Assembly: GCA_037576195.1 (NCBI GenBank)
Contig: CM075102.1
Location: forward strand, 39,552,745 to 39,616,744
Direction: 5' to 3'
DNA: 64,000 nucleotides
Source: Phytoseiulus persimilis
Taxonomy: Eukaryota > Arthropoda > Arachnida > Mesostigmata > Phytoseiidae
In this document: positions 20,001-32,875 of the stretch, piece by piece
Position numbering within the stretch: the first letter of the stretch is position 1
Layout: each line of letters starts with the position of its first letter
Program-made: the position numbers and the translations under genes
Notes under the pieces: model-generated
Seen by the model: the letters and a program-made list of their open reading frames with translations, nothing else
The model's database searches: none
Told to the model about the DNA's origin: nothing

Positions 20001-23000
20001 CTGGCAATAGCGCGCTCGCGGCAAGTAGGTCACTCCCGGCAAGGTGCACAAGTCGTATTATCTGCAAGCGACGGACACGATTCGGTGCGATGCTTTGGTA
20101 GATACACGGCTAAAAATGTCCCTCTTCCTGTCCTTAATGGCACATGCTACGAATCCTCCGGATGTCTTGGGCTCGGCCGTGTTCAAGTGCGTCGGCGGCC
20201 TCTGGTGAGCGCCGCGTGTTCAGCGAACGGTCGACGGCACAGGGCCCTATTCGAGTTGCATGCAGCTTGCATCCGAATATCGGAACCGTTCCGGTATTTT
20301 CAGGTCTCTTCCGATGATCGTGATTTGTGGATGTTCATTCCCGGCATTCGCGCAAGCCAACTCCAAATAAGCCGTTCGAATTACTTTTTCGAGGAAGTTC
20401 ACCGCCCACCGGCATCGAAATTAATTTCGCTTCGATCGTGATTCGTTCGGACAGCGCTTGAGATTTTCTCGCGTCATCCATGATACTCGGAGTGCGATCG
20501 ATGAGAAACGCTGTCGGTCGGCTCCGTTGTTCCCACCGGCTCCAGTCGACCAAAGAGAAAGTGTGCGGAAGAGAGGACATTGCGGACACTGTCGTCCGTT
20601 GCGGGAAGCACCGGCGATATTTAGTAATCGACGAGGGGCTCGAGTCTTTGACCAACGGGAGCGAATCCAGTTCTCCCGAACAGTGATCCGTCATTGCAGC
20701 AAGCGAGATCACACTTTCAGCTCACCCCGCCCGGGATGTTGGCGGGAGTGGTTTGCCGGGCAAGCGGGTAGCGTCGCTGGCTGCTTGTAATGGCCGTGTC
20801 CGAGACGCGGAGCACGTAGCTACGATGTCTCCAAATGGTTCCACTGCTTCCACTTCAGCTAGCATTGCATTCGGGGAAAACATTATTTTCAAATTTTCAT
20901 CGATCTGCGAAGTTGAACCAATACTTGGGAGTTTGTCCGTCAGGGATCGGTCTTCAAGCTTTGTTCGCGGAGAATCCACTCTGCTCCGATTAGGCCCTCA
21001 TCGAGGGTCCATCAATACCGGAGAGTCGCCTCCGAGGATCTCGATGTTTTCATCCCAGTCAAAGAGCGTGACATCCACGTCCACTAGAAAGACTGGTATC
21101 TACACATCGGAAACTGCTGACGAACCGCAAAAAGTTCTCAAGTCAGTACCTCGCTGAACAAGTCATCATTTCATTGGCCAGTGAAATCAGGAAGCCTGCC
21201 GTGTCCCCATCATCATCGTCATCAAACAAATGGGGTCGTAGGAGCAAATATTTGCGCTGCTTGGTATTCGACAGTGAGACATGGAGGAGTGATAGATTGA
21301 TTGCCGGGAATCGAGACGCACTGACCCCAGGGAGAGTCCGGCGAGGAGGGAGGGGGTTACCATCCTCGGCCCGGACTCCGTTCCGAATCAGCCGAGTTAG
21401 ATCCCACAGGTTACCGCCCGCACGCTGAAAGTCTCTCAGAACACCCTTTGATCACATTTGACTGACAAGGTCCGACAAGGTTGCTGTTGTGCAAACCGAA
21501 GCTCGATTCGGTTCCGTTCTTGATTCCAAATCGAGTCCTCGATGAGGTTCTCTCACGAAACTCTAATCACCAAGATCTCCTTTCCCTCTGGAGGGACAGC
21601 TCCACGGCCCGAACATTCACGTCGACGCATGAGAAGCTACCAAGACATCGACCGACAGCCAGGCACTACAGCACCAACTCTCCGCGTGAACTCTCTTCGG
21701 AAGGCACCAGTTGAATTTCCGTATTGCGTTCTGCTCTACTATGCTGAACTCTCGAGAAGTGAAACACGATCTGGAGGAGGCGGAACAGGAGAAACTCCAA
21801 GATGTGCTCCTTCCGTGGAACTCCTAGGAAAACTCGTATTCCAGTCGCGGCTTTTCATTCAAAACTGTGCTATGCCAACTTCGAGATTGAATTCGCTCTT
21901 TTCCACTATCCAACAACCCGGAACGATTCGCTCCGTCGCGCTCCGCTAGACAACTACCGAAAGGAATCAGAACGGAGAAACCGTATTTGGAAGGGCGGAA
22001 CTCCGTTCGAATATTGGGCCAGGCCGAGACTCATCCTGTTACGCAGCTGGAGCGGGTTATTTTTTGCGACGTCGAAGTTTGCGTGCGAGCAGGGGAATCT
22101 TTCCGTCTGTGTACAAGACGATGGGACGGGATTGGCCGGCCCGTGCCTCTTAGCGGTTTCGACCGACCCTACGGCCTCGCTGCCCCACCCGCCCGATGGT
22201 AAGGGGAGAGAAATCAAACAACTTTTTAATATTGTTCATCCTCGATCGATTTCACTGGAAGCTTGTCTAGTTTCGACCCCGGGCGAGTGGCTTGCCTGAC
22301 TGCTTCGGTTCTCGGGGAGCCGGCGGACTTCGAATCGACCCTGTGGCTTGAGGTCACTCGAGGTTCCGCGTCGCAACCGCTCGCAGATGGCGGACTCGGA
22401 TTACCGTGATGAACGGAAGGTTCCAGTCAGTGGAGATGCTCATTGGGTTCGTTCTCGGACCACGCGAGGAAGGAGTCCCGTCGAAAGATTATTTGAGAAA
22501 AGAACGAACACGAAGGTTTCCTCGCGGGCCGAGCCATTGGCGAACTGGTGGTCAACTCTGCAACCCGCTGGTTATCCTGTGAAGTGCTCTCGAGCAGCTT
22601 TCCCCTTCTCCTCTTCGAGGGAGGGGGGGGGGGGGGCAGCTGTCTTTTATTCGGAATGGGCGATCCGCTGAAACCGGCTACTAAGCCCTACGGTCCCGCT
22701 GCAGAATCTGCTCAGTACCCACTCGCTAACCAATAGACGAACATTGTTGCCAAAGACGTGGTGCTTCGAATCGTAATCTCGATAATCTACTATTAGCAGT
22801 TTCGTTTTATAGAGCCCTTGGGTGTGAGGGGCCAGCCACTGAGTCACTCCTCTGTTCTGTTCGTGCCGGTCCCCTTCAGCCTATGACCCCATCCTCCTCC
22901 TCCATTTTCCTCCGCGTCCCTCGGGGGAAAAACGCGCCTGTTATACTGTGAGGCCGCCTTCGCTGATTGTCAAGCGCAGTCGAAGGGCGCGTCAGCTCGT

Positions 23001-23214
23001 GGAAGAAGCGCTGCCGATTAATCACAACGAGGAAATCTAGAAGTAACCAGTCAGTTCATATTTCCTCTAGTTTCTAAGACGCTCCGATTCTTCGCGTGAT
23101 TTCCGGAGAAGATTCGTTTCACATTCATCCGACGAAGAATTTGTAAATACTGGGAAAACTAAATCCGTTGCGACCGCGTGCAGCTCTTCAGATGCAAGGG
23201 TTTTTACCACCGAA
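17039..23214. other. 6.2 kb without a recognised gene
   Basis: Many ORFs of 60-190 codons lie on both strands. The longest are plus 18512-19075 and plus 19917-20441, plus an antiparallel pair at about 20.7-21.2 kb where both strands look protein-like. None has a domain, a paired splice site or promoter support that I can defend. This may be the intron of the 16.8-kb candidate or intergenic DNA. Confidence 0.25.
22623..22636 (+). repeat. Poly(G) tract, 14 bases
   Basis: Uninterrupted run of 14 G, preceded by GGGA. Second of three long G runs in the window, all on the plus strand. Confidence 0.85.
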
Positions 23215-23523
23215 ATGGGCGAATCAGAGCCGCAGCTGGATCACCAGGAGGAAGTTTTGCCCGCAGGTATCCTTCCTGAGTCCCATTTGAACATGAATAT
23301 TCATAGTCTTGAATCCATTTCGCACCTTCCGGCTCTTGCACGACCATCCCCCGCTCCCAGCACCTTCCGTCAGTTGGTTCCTGGTCGAGTTGCTTGTTAA
23401 ATATGGAGCAGTCTCTGCGGTTGAGTTTGTGCGAGTGCGAATGTGGCGTTCTTCCAACTTGTGACAGAGGGTTTGCTGTTACGTCGTTAAAACGACGACG
23501 CGACGAATCCCGTTCAAACACAG

Positions 23524-23835
23524 CGAATCGTCCGAACGGTTCCAGTCATTCGAATTTGGCACACCCGAAAGTTGTTGCCCAAGGCCATTCGAAAGTTGTT
23601 CGAATCGTCTGGGAGCTCCAGCGTTGTTGTTCTGTCACGAAGAGGCCGGACACACGACCGAACCACGCTCGGAGTGGTTGTGCTTGTAGCAAACGATTCG
23701 ATATCCGCTACGAACCGTACAATGGGAGGCAGTGTAAGCGGAGCTCAACCTGAACGAGATGAGGACAAAGCGGGACTGAAACAGAGAAATCAGGACTTCT
23801 ACCTCGAGCGTGCCATCTACTCGGCGCTAACTTAA
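23524..23835 (+). CDS. Candidate terminal exon of an unrecognised gene
   Basis: After a possible acceptor GTTCAAACACAG (23523), 103 codons are open to TAA at 23833. The start is RIVRTVPVIRIWHTRKLLP, then LGVVVLVANDSISATNRT, and the charged end is GAQPERDEDKAGLKQRNQDF followed by YLERAIYSALT. Upstream, ATG at 23215 with donor GCAG|GTATCC at 23267 could be a first exon (MGESEPQLDHQEEVLPA), but the phases (1 versus 0) do not match directly. No family recognised. Confidence 0.33.
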   Translation, partial: RIVRTVPVIRIWHTRKLLPKAIRKLFESSGSSSVVVLSRRGRTHDRTTLGVVVLVANDSISATNRTMGGSVSGAQPERDEDKAGLKQRNQDFYLERAIYSALT

Positions 23836-26800
23836 TGAACATTTCGTTTTTGGAATCCAACTACCGACTTCTTCCTCGAGTTTTTTATACTTTCCCATGA
23901 AACAACCGTCATTCTTGTCCTGTTCGCTTCCCCATTTTTCCTCCTCCCTCATCCGAGTCCCTCAAGAAACCGTCCTCCCAATCTTCAGGGGACGTCGTTT
24001 GCGCGACTTCGGGAACAAGCCCGACCGGGGGAAGTTTTTATGTAACTCACTTCTCGCCTACTTACCAAGTTCAATCTCAGTTTCGTCAAATTGAGCCGTT
24101 TTGCGGGAACTCTCGTCCGCTGAGAACTCGACATGGCTGAAGCGCTGGAATGTTTTAACATGGGAAGAGTCTTCATTCAGTTCGAGCTCAACGGGAACTG
24201 AGGGAACGGAGTCTGTATGGAAATCTGCGGATGAGTGTGCATCCGTCGAAATTTTTCAGAAACGCGATCAAATCCATTGAATGACCCCGGGTCTGAAATG
24301 TGGTTCGGATCTCGAGCTATGCGGCTCTCGATGAATATTGTTCGCTCGTTTTCCTCTCTCTTGAGATTCAGTGTCACCAGACCTCAGTTGTTAATTATGA
24401 GCCACTCGATAACCCGACGCGGGAATAATTTTCAACAGCTAGTGACGCTTATTCTCCGCTCGCGATCTAATTAAAAGCTTCCTGGGCCAAACGTAGTCAT
24501 CGAGGTCGTCGTCGCTGACGTCCTGTAGCAGCAGCCCGGCAACAGAGCGGTTCGGAGTCTTTGAGCTCATTCGATCGACTGGAGGACCTCTGTTCTCGTT
24601 CAGATGACTCGACGAACTTTACCAACACCGGCCGAGAGCGTACCCCCGTTCTATGTCCTCTAATTTCAAATTGGTTCCCCTTGATTGGAGTCCGTAAACT
24701 CCTTCGATTCGCCATCGCTCTACATTGCTTGCGTTGGCGACAATTCGAGTGACTTACGTGGATATCGTTGGTGTCTATTCCTCGGAGCGGTCGTTCCTCT
24801 ATGGCCCTCGCTGCGTCTGTTGGTTCGTTTGCGGGGCGGCAAAGCGAGCAGGCGGGCGGTCGAGCGAACGATGCTGCTGCTCGTTTCTTTGCGTAAGCCT
24901 TCATTGAATGGGGCGAAGAAAGCCCAACTCTCTCTAATGAAACCCAAGACGACGACGAACGGATCAGCTCCGAGCCGTCTATCGAGGCGACCAACCAGCA
25001 GCCGCTGTTCGGCCGCCGCTCGACGCAAACGGGGGCGGCATCGACAGGAGCGGCTTCTTCCTCAACTGAAAGAGATTCGCCTGTGTCACAATGAAAGGCT
25101 GGAAGAGCAGACAATCGTTGCTTGCTTGCCCGCTAGCCGGCGAGCCCCTCGCTGAATGGACGAAGGTCAACTGTACCGTTGGTTTTCAAGAGGTGCTCTC
25201 TTTCAATAACCGACGACAGAGGGGGCGTGGGAGGGAGCAAACGAGCGGCCATTCGAGCCACTTGCGACATCGGAAGAAGAACGAAAGGTATTAACGGCCT
25301 CAGATCCCTGACGCACGGAAGGTCCTTGACAGACTCGCATTTGACACATAACGTGCGGGGCGGCTCCCGATCCCCACGGCGTCGCCAGAGGGGGCTGCCT
25401 CCGAGGAGATTTCCCGGTCCTATCGGTCGCTCCTTTCGACGAAACGCCGGACCCCTCCGTTTTTGCCTGAGAACAGGACACTCGTAGGAGTTCTCGATCG
25501 AGCCCGTACACTATGCAGAATGAAGGGAGAGAGAGATCGCTCCTGATCACAGACAAACACCCCAGACGCTGAACCTCTGACCGACTCGGTGCGAAAGTTC
25601 TCCCATCCGATTCTGTCCCGTCGTTTTGCATTCATCCGATTCGAACGCGAGTTCTACTTGATCCCTGTGCGGATCACGAAAATCTCTCTCCATCCTGTTT
25701 GTTGAACATCTTACATTGACGAGAACCGATCGGAACACAGGCGACGCGGTGTCTCCTCCGTCCGATCCCTCGCACACGGACCCGGGCTCCGGCCGATGTT
25801 CAGCTCGTGGCAGTCACTCGGTTCCAGCTCATACATCATAGATACGCGCGCGCACTCCTCCGGTTGCTTGCTCCGCTACTTGCTTTCTCCACGGGAGTCA
25901 GGATAATGGGATGAACACAGCGACAAGGAGAGCGTGGGCATACGGCGTTGAGTAGGGAGAGATAAGCTCCAAAATTTGCCCTATTCCATAACTCCGTAAT
26001 GAAACTCTGCCAGTGATCGCGGCCAGCGAATCCGCCGCCCGGCATTATTCTGCCAACATTGCTGTTCTGAAGAGGACTTTCCGGAAACTCATCGGGGCGT
26101 GCGAAGCACACGCTGTGACTACGGGTCAGAACTGCAGAATTCTCCGGGCTGCAGGAGCCCGAATCCGGGCGCTCGAACACGATTCCACGGGCACCAAACA
26201 CCCAAGCTTCGAAATACGGGATTATCGCCGCGATTCTTTCGGGCATCCCTCGGCAGAAAGAAATGCTGCTCGCCTTCCTCCCGGAACGGGAATCATTCTC
26301 GAAGCAGGAGTGTCAGCAAATCGGACCAAACTCAGCGCTTGTGCTCCGGCCGGTCGCTCGGAACCGCGGCGCTGCGAGCCAATGTGGGCGAATTCGAACG
26401 TCTGCAGCTGATCTTTTGGCCTATCGCCAGCTCGAGGTTCGTAGCCGTTCGCCATAGATCAGCGGAGAGTGAGATCTGCGCTGAGGATCGGAGAAAGCCC
26501 GACAAAACGCACAGTCGGTCACGGACGCAACGAGAAGTGAGAGCCAAGCTCAGCCCGAGGAGCTACGCCGACGATGCTCAGGTGCAGAGCACGTTTGAGC
26601 ACGGGGGTAAACGATGTTGTGTTTATGTCCTGTGGCGGGCTATCAAGCCGATGCGTCGACCGGCAGTGTTTCAGTCAGTCGGTCAGCCACAGGGGCAGCA
26701 CGCCGGTCACAGAGTGAGTGAGTGAATGGCAGGGTGAACGAGCGAGCTACCAGAGGGGTTATAGAGCAATTTGTCCATATTAACTTGAACGCAGTACAGC

Positions 26801-29800
26801 GGTCGTCCTTCCCTCTCTCGTCGGATTTACTGGCTGACTCTCGAAACCATGTCCAAGATAATCCCTTGGCTCGAGCAACTCTCGCCCGCGCAACCAACCG
26901 CTCTCGATGTCGTCTCTCTAGGCTCATCCTCCTCTTTTTCCCCGGCTCTCGGAGAACGGTGTCCCTCGCGAGGGTCGCGTTGCATTCTCCCTCACTCTGC
27001 GTCCTCCCGCAAATCATGCGCCTCGACTCTTTGAGCGCGGCGTGCACTCGCTCCGAAAACTAATTCTTTGCGCTGAACGACACTGGAAAGGATGTGTATC
27101 GAATCTTTTTTTCCCTCACTCAGCGCGGGATAAGCGGCGCCGGTCGGAGATCGGAACGAGAAGCACGAAAACTCGGCCGAACAGAGTTTGAAAGCCTGCT
27201 GTGCGCGGAGCACACCAACAGAATTTGTCAAAACTGCCGATACTACGCTGTCAGTCAGCTTGCCGGGGCATAGGAAAGGAAACTCGCACGAGTTCAGCAT
27301 CGAAGTGGCCAATTTCGAGCTGACTCCGTTCGGTTGGTGGGGTTTCGCCGTCTGTCTGCTCGATTCTCGCCGACTCAGGACGGCTTCATCAGGATTCAAC
27401 AGGAGTAAGTGAGAGCGCTCGCTCAGCTGTGAAGCCAGCGAGTCCTTCTGAGTCACTGTCCGCGCGTTGGGAGAGCGTGAAACATCACAAACTAGGAATC
27501 GAATAAGCGCACGCTCGCAATAATCATTGTTGTTACATCGAAGAGAACTCCGACAGCGGGGAATGCGGGAGGAGGGGAGAGCGACCAAATCAAGGACCTT
27601 GACTGACTTCGCTGTATTTCCTCGGCTTCAGAGGTACTGCGTAGCTGAAGAAAGTCGGCTGAGATTGGAGGAAAGTTTATTCTCATGATCGTTTTTTTTT
27701 TGTCGGAGAGAAGCCGGTTTTAGACACAATCTGCGAGCACATTGTGCTTCGAGCGGGAACAACCGCTGGCCAAGCTCCGGGGTGAATGAGATCTAATTTT
27801 GTTCCATACCGAGTGAAATCCTCGCTGAAGGAGAGCTGGCGAAGAGGGAAAGAATTTCTATGTTTCGAGGAACGGCTTCGTAGATCCTCAGAGTCGTAGA
27901 CGAATCCGGAGGAACATTCGGAGGAACATCAAAAACTGTTTTGAATAGAGGCCTGATTAGAGGAAACGGCGGTTATCCAACGGCGGCATTGAGCGAATGA
28001 AACGGAAAGGGGGAATATCGAACGGGTTCGCATTTTTTTTCTGGGAGGGGGGGGGGGCATTGTCGATTGGCAAACGCAAGCGACTCAAGGAAGCCGCAAA
28101 ACGGCCACAGATGGCGGTCGGCAACAGGAAGAGGGAACGAGACGTGGGGGGATTTCGATTGGGAACAGCGGGTGACGAAACGGCGAGGAGGCAACTCGAA
28201 ATAAACGCTGGACGGACCTGCCATCGTCAGTGAATTGCTTAAACGTCTGTTCGCCTCTCGAAGCTAATCTCCATCAGACTGATGATCCTCCAGCTACCCG
28301 ACAACTATGTTTCTGTGATGTGACCGTTTTTCGTTTCGTCGTCGGTCGCCTTCGAACTGCTATGGATGCGACGGCCACATCTGGTTGGGAGGATTTCAAA
28401 CGACGAAATTGGCACTAGATATACTCCAAAATGTTCGAAAGTGTCATTTAAGGAGGATTTTGGGACCAATGGCGGGCTGATATCAAACGAGGTGATACCG
28501 AGAGCCGGCCATTGTTGATGCCCTTCAAACTTCCCCGCTCCCGGATTCCTGCGCTCCCCCGCGTGGATTCCATCGAAACTCCTGAGCCGCCCACTGGAGC
28601 TCAGGCACTCTGTCCCGACGGGTAGCGATAACACGGGGGTTATATATTGCGAGAGTTAGATATGTCAGCCGATAGCGGCGTTGATCAGGCCGTGACGCTA
28701 GCGGGATAGCCTCGGATTTGATTTCCATGTGAACTACCGAGCGCAGTCGTCCATTGGAAACGATTCCTGCCGGACCACCGACAGCGTCGTTCTGATCACA
28801 TCTGGAACGCGCGTGGCGCTACCTCAATCGCGCGAGACAGACCCGATATCTGGGCAGCGGCTGAATGCACAACGACCCCCGAGGGCGTAATGCCGTCTCT
28901 TTTAGGACCCCGTAAGCCAACCAGTCAAGGAACCAGCCACGCGACCAGAGCGACAGCCGGCCGGCCGGCAGCAAAACCGCCATGCGGCCGGCTAGACAGC
29001 AGTCATTGCTGAGGGGGGATACAACGAGGTTTTTATAGAAGGATGGATGGGTAAGCCGCATTGCGCGAAGGTGTCGCCTACAGACAGAGCTCTGCGAGAG
29101 GAACGTCTTCACTGATCGAACACTCGATACGGGCGGCTGACATAAAGAGGAACGTTTGGAATGAACAGCGACGACGGAGGGCTGCGGGAGCGAGCGTCTC
29201 CGCCTCGCCTGCACGAGTGGCGGCATTGCGTTGACATAAAACCTCGCAGCACGTGGACGCTCCCGCTGAATCAGCTTCTCCCGCTCTCCGAGCGGAGTTT
29301 CGCGAGAGAGTACAGTATGGTATGGTATATAGCAGCAGCGTTATCTAACAGAGTCACGAACCAATTCGTCTCTCGAAATAGCTCCGTGAACCTTCCCTGA
29401 AAGGTGTCTCAGTGTTCTCCTCTTATCGTCCCCGCTATCCTCTGGCCTCCCGAGTGGTCCAGCGGCCAATTATTCGTCCTCACAAAGGAACCTGTTGGGG
29501 ACTGGGCGGTGTAAAGTTTTTAGAAATTAGGCCCAAGAGGACCCACGGGTCCCATGAACACCTATCACCCTGGAGCCGAGATTGGGAGGCAGACTCATAT
29601 ATTCGAGTCTCAAAGAAGTGGATCTCGGCCTGGCTCTTCGCGAATACCTCGACATTGTCGGAGACGACAGTGGGACAGAGGGAATTCTCGATGACGTAGA
29701 GCTCCTCACATTTCGAGACAGAAACGATGATCGACTGAATCGGAACGGAACTCGCGAGAGGTCGATGAATCAATCGAGCTGATAGCTCACCGGAAGCCGC

Positions 29801-32795
29801 AGATAGTCACATTGAGATTTACTCGTGAGGAGTACGGTACTTCTCACATTCGGTATATTTTCACGTTCATGGCCGTCGCAGCTGTAATTCGGGGAACGAA
29901 TTAGCACTCTCTCCGCGGGCTCATAAAGTTTGGACACGAAGGGTGAGATCGCCCAGATGCCCTTGTCGCTGCTGTCGTTTCAGCCGCTTCTGCTGTCGGT
30001 GCCCAGCAGCAGCAGGCAATTGAAGACAATCAAGTGTAATATGAGTTCTGTATGTGGACGACGGGGAGGAACAGTTTTTCAGGGTGGCTCGCCCCAACCT
30101 CCTGACGGAGTCCCTTACTGAGTGGGAGGGTGCTCACTCGTTCGCTCGGAGGAGTAAGTGAGAGGCTTGCGAGGAATGAAGTATTCCGCACTTCATCACA
30201 TTCCTAAAATTATGACGCTAACGGTAGTGAGGGCAGAGAACGTTTGCGTCTGCGGAGCGGGTGACTCGCCGAGAGCCAGAAGTCCCACCTCATTCCCGGG
30301 ACATGTATTTGAGTAAATAATGCCTAGACTCCATCCAAAGCGACGTTGTTGATCTGCGCCTTTAATTCTGGGGTTGTGTGACCACAGTTGAGGATTTTCC
30401 GTCGACGTTCAGCGAACTCGGAGCTCGAGCGCGGTCGTTCAGCCTCGCGAGCCGGCTTAGTGATTTCTGCAGGAAGACTCACATTTGAAAGATCCCCTCA
30501 CTCCGGCCCTCTTGCCACCTGCAGATGGGAGAGCCGGAAATTTCGAGGAGGAATCGTTGGACAAATTGCTTGTGAAGAGCCCAGAGCGGAAGACAGATTT
30601 GACGAAGGCGATTTCTCGGAACGGGGCTCGGCCAACTCGTTGACGCTCTGTTCGCGCAAATGGCCTGGTTGTTGGTCGTTTGAATGACGGCGAAAGTCCG
30701 TCTTCTGAACGCAGCACTCTTGAAGGAATCTGCGCGCCACTGAATCGCTCGAACATCCCCAACTCTGAGAACTAGGGTCTTCGCCGAGGCAAGAACCAAC
30801 TCGGAAAGTGAACATGCTCCACCGCGGCAACGCTTCTGCAGCGTGTCAAGTACCGCAGACCCCGAGTGAGCATCCAGAGCAAAGCGAACAATCTCTAAAC
30901 GAGTTCGCTCACTGCTCGGATTCGACCGAGTGTCCCGTTTGCGCGAGGAATTCGACAGAGAGAGATTCACGACACAATCATCTGACCAATGCAGGATGTC
31001 GATGAGAGCCTGGGCGCGGATGTCGTGCGCGACGGGACTCGGGGTCATTCCTGATGGCAAGCTCTGGTGTTTTCGGTCTGGAAACAGCGGGACTCCTCCG
31101 AATACGCGCGCAATGCCAGGATTCTGTCTTCGTAACTTCTCAACTCATTCTTTTCGACAAGGGCCATCGCATATGAAACGGATCCTCCGCACCACCCCAC
31201 CTCAGTTCACTTCAACCAGCCACTCATTCAGCGGAGAATCAGACTGGCAGGCAAGGAGCGAACAGCGGGGAAGTCTAGATCTCATCAGCATCAGAGAACA
31301 CTGGAGCACTGAAGCAAACCAAGCAATCCAGTGACGAGTGAAGTCTCACCTTATCGGTTCTACGCCGATCGCCTTCCCGTTCTCTGCCATTTCCTTGTTC
31401 GTTTCCCCCCTGACTAGTCAGATGTTAATATTCACCAGCTCTGAGGAGTGGAGCAGTCAACAGCGACGTCGCTCGATTGAATCAAACAACGGATCACGAT
31501 TCGACAGTCGTCGGCTGTCTAATCATTCGGAGAAGTCATCCGTCGTCGTTGACGGCTCAAACCAGCGTCGAAACGAGAGATCTCATCCCGACAGGGGCTC
31601 ACCCGGACTCGGAGCTGAGGTTTTCCTCTGAACGACCACGTGGATGCCCTGATCGATCTCCGGAATCCCGCATCCCGGGCAGGAATACGATCCGTGGCGA
31701 TCTTTCCCTGCTGCTGCTGCGAAGCTTGAGACACCTAAAACGCCGACGGTATCCGGGCCGACAGCGAGATGATAGATCCTCCTCGTGAGCTTCGTGAATA
31801 AATGGAGGACATGTGTCGTATCGAGAGGGTCCTTCCAGCAGCGAATTCAGCCGAGGCTCGCTTGAAATGTCCGAGGAACCCCGAAACGTCAATCTTCCGA
31901 GCAGAGTCGGCCCTCTTCGGCTGTCCGGTCGTCTGTCGAGGACCTAAACTTGGAACGCGTGCTCCCCGTTGAGCAAACACATGAGCAGGGCAAGCAAAAT
32001 ACCAAAGAGGCGTCAAAAAGCCCAAAGGGCCCATAATGAAGTGTGTGCTGCCAGGGCATGGGGCATCCACTGTCCGCCGAGCAGTCAACCGGGGCGCCTC
32101 GTGCCCTCAGGTGACGCAGTCAGCCGGCCGGTCAGCTGTGCTCCCGAGACCAGTCAAGGAAGGCGAAGTGGATGTGATTGTTTTTTTGACAGCGCGTGTG
32201 TACGCCCCCCTCTGAGCACGTCCACCGCGGCGGACGCTCCATCGAACCATTCACAACACTAATTGGGTGTTCAATCGGGAAACGACTCCGCGTCGCCTCC
32301 TCTCCCGCCGCGGCCTGAACCGCAGAGCTCCTATTCGGACCGGGAGAGCCCTTGCGGTACACGGACGTAACCACGATCATCGGAGCGAACAACGAGAGCC
32401 AAATGCGGTTTCCGGCTCCCACTCGGGTTTTCCGTGTTCCCGGTTGACGATCGCAAGGGCTTGATCTCACAGATGCTGCATAACGCAACAGCTCAAAGCC
32501 TTGCTCGTGAGCGTCGCTGCTCGACAGAGACCGGGCATAAAGGCCAGAGAGCCTGGTGGCAGCACATTATCCTTTATGTGTTTTTCTTCTGTTCTCGGAG
32601 CGTCGTTCTTGAGAGGAACGCACTATCTCTCACACCGTTATGCATGGAGCACAGGCGAGAGTAGCCCGCACCGTTCTTAGACCGCAGCCGCCGCCGTCGT
32701 CGTCGCCGCGGTTGCTTCTCCGACCGCCCCTGCTGCCTCGGGTCGGTGGAGCGCGGGAGTCGTTGTCGCAGCCGAGGCGATCCACTATCCTTTCG
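23836..32795. other. 9 kb without a recognised gene
   Basis: Opposed ORFs of 100-208 codons are frequent (minus 25114-24497, plus 26099-26725, minus 27588-26992, minus 31060-30479) but overlap ORFs on the other strand and carry no domain. A G11 run lies at 28047-28057. The likely content is intergenic or intronic regulatory DNA, with the caveat that small exons would be missed by eye. Confidence 0.25.
28047..28057 (+). repeat. Poly(G) tract, 11 bases
   Basis: Run of 11 G after a T8 run and CTGGGA. Third long G run in the window. Confidence 0.85.
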
Positions 32796-32805
32796 TATTT
32801 TATAA
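32796..32805 (+). promoter_or_regulatory. Possible TATA box
   Basis: TATTTTATAA lies 80 bp upstream of the ATG at 32876. Transcription would start near 32830, leaving a 5' UTR of roughly 45 bases. Confidence 0.35.
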
Positions 32806-32875
32806 CGCTCTCCGATTTCGCTCCTCGCTGAACGAGGACAACAGAGTGAAAAACCCCTAGACCGACGGCAACAAC

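Noticed and set aside
24497..25114. 205-codon minus ORF as a gene
   Set aside because: Overlaps a 156-codon plus ORF; no domain or signals on either strand.
29450..29530. A-box-like GTGGTCCAGCGG resembling a tRNA-Glu start
   Set aside because: No B box (GGTTCGANTCC) and no acceptor stem within 80 bp.
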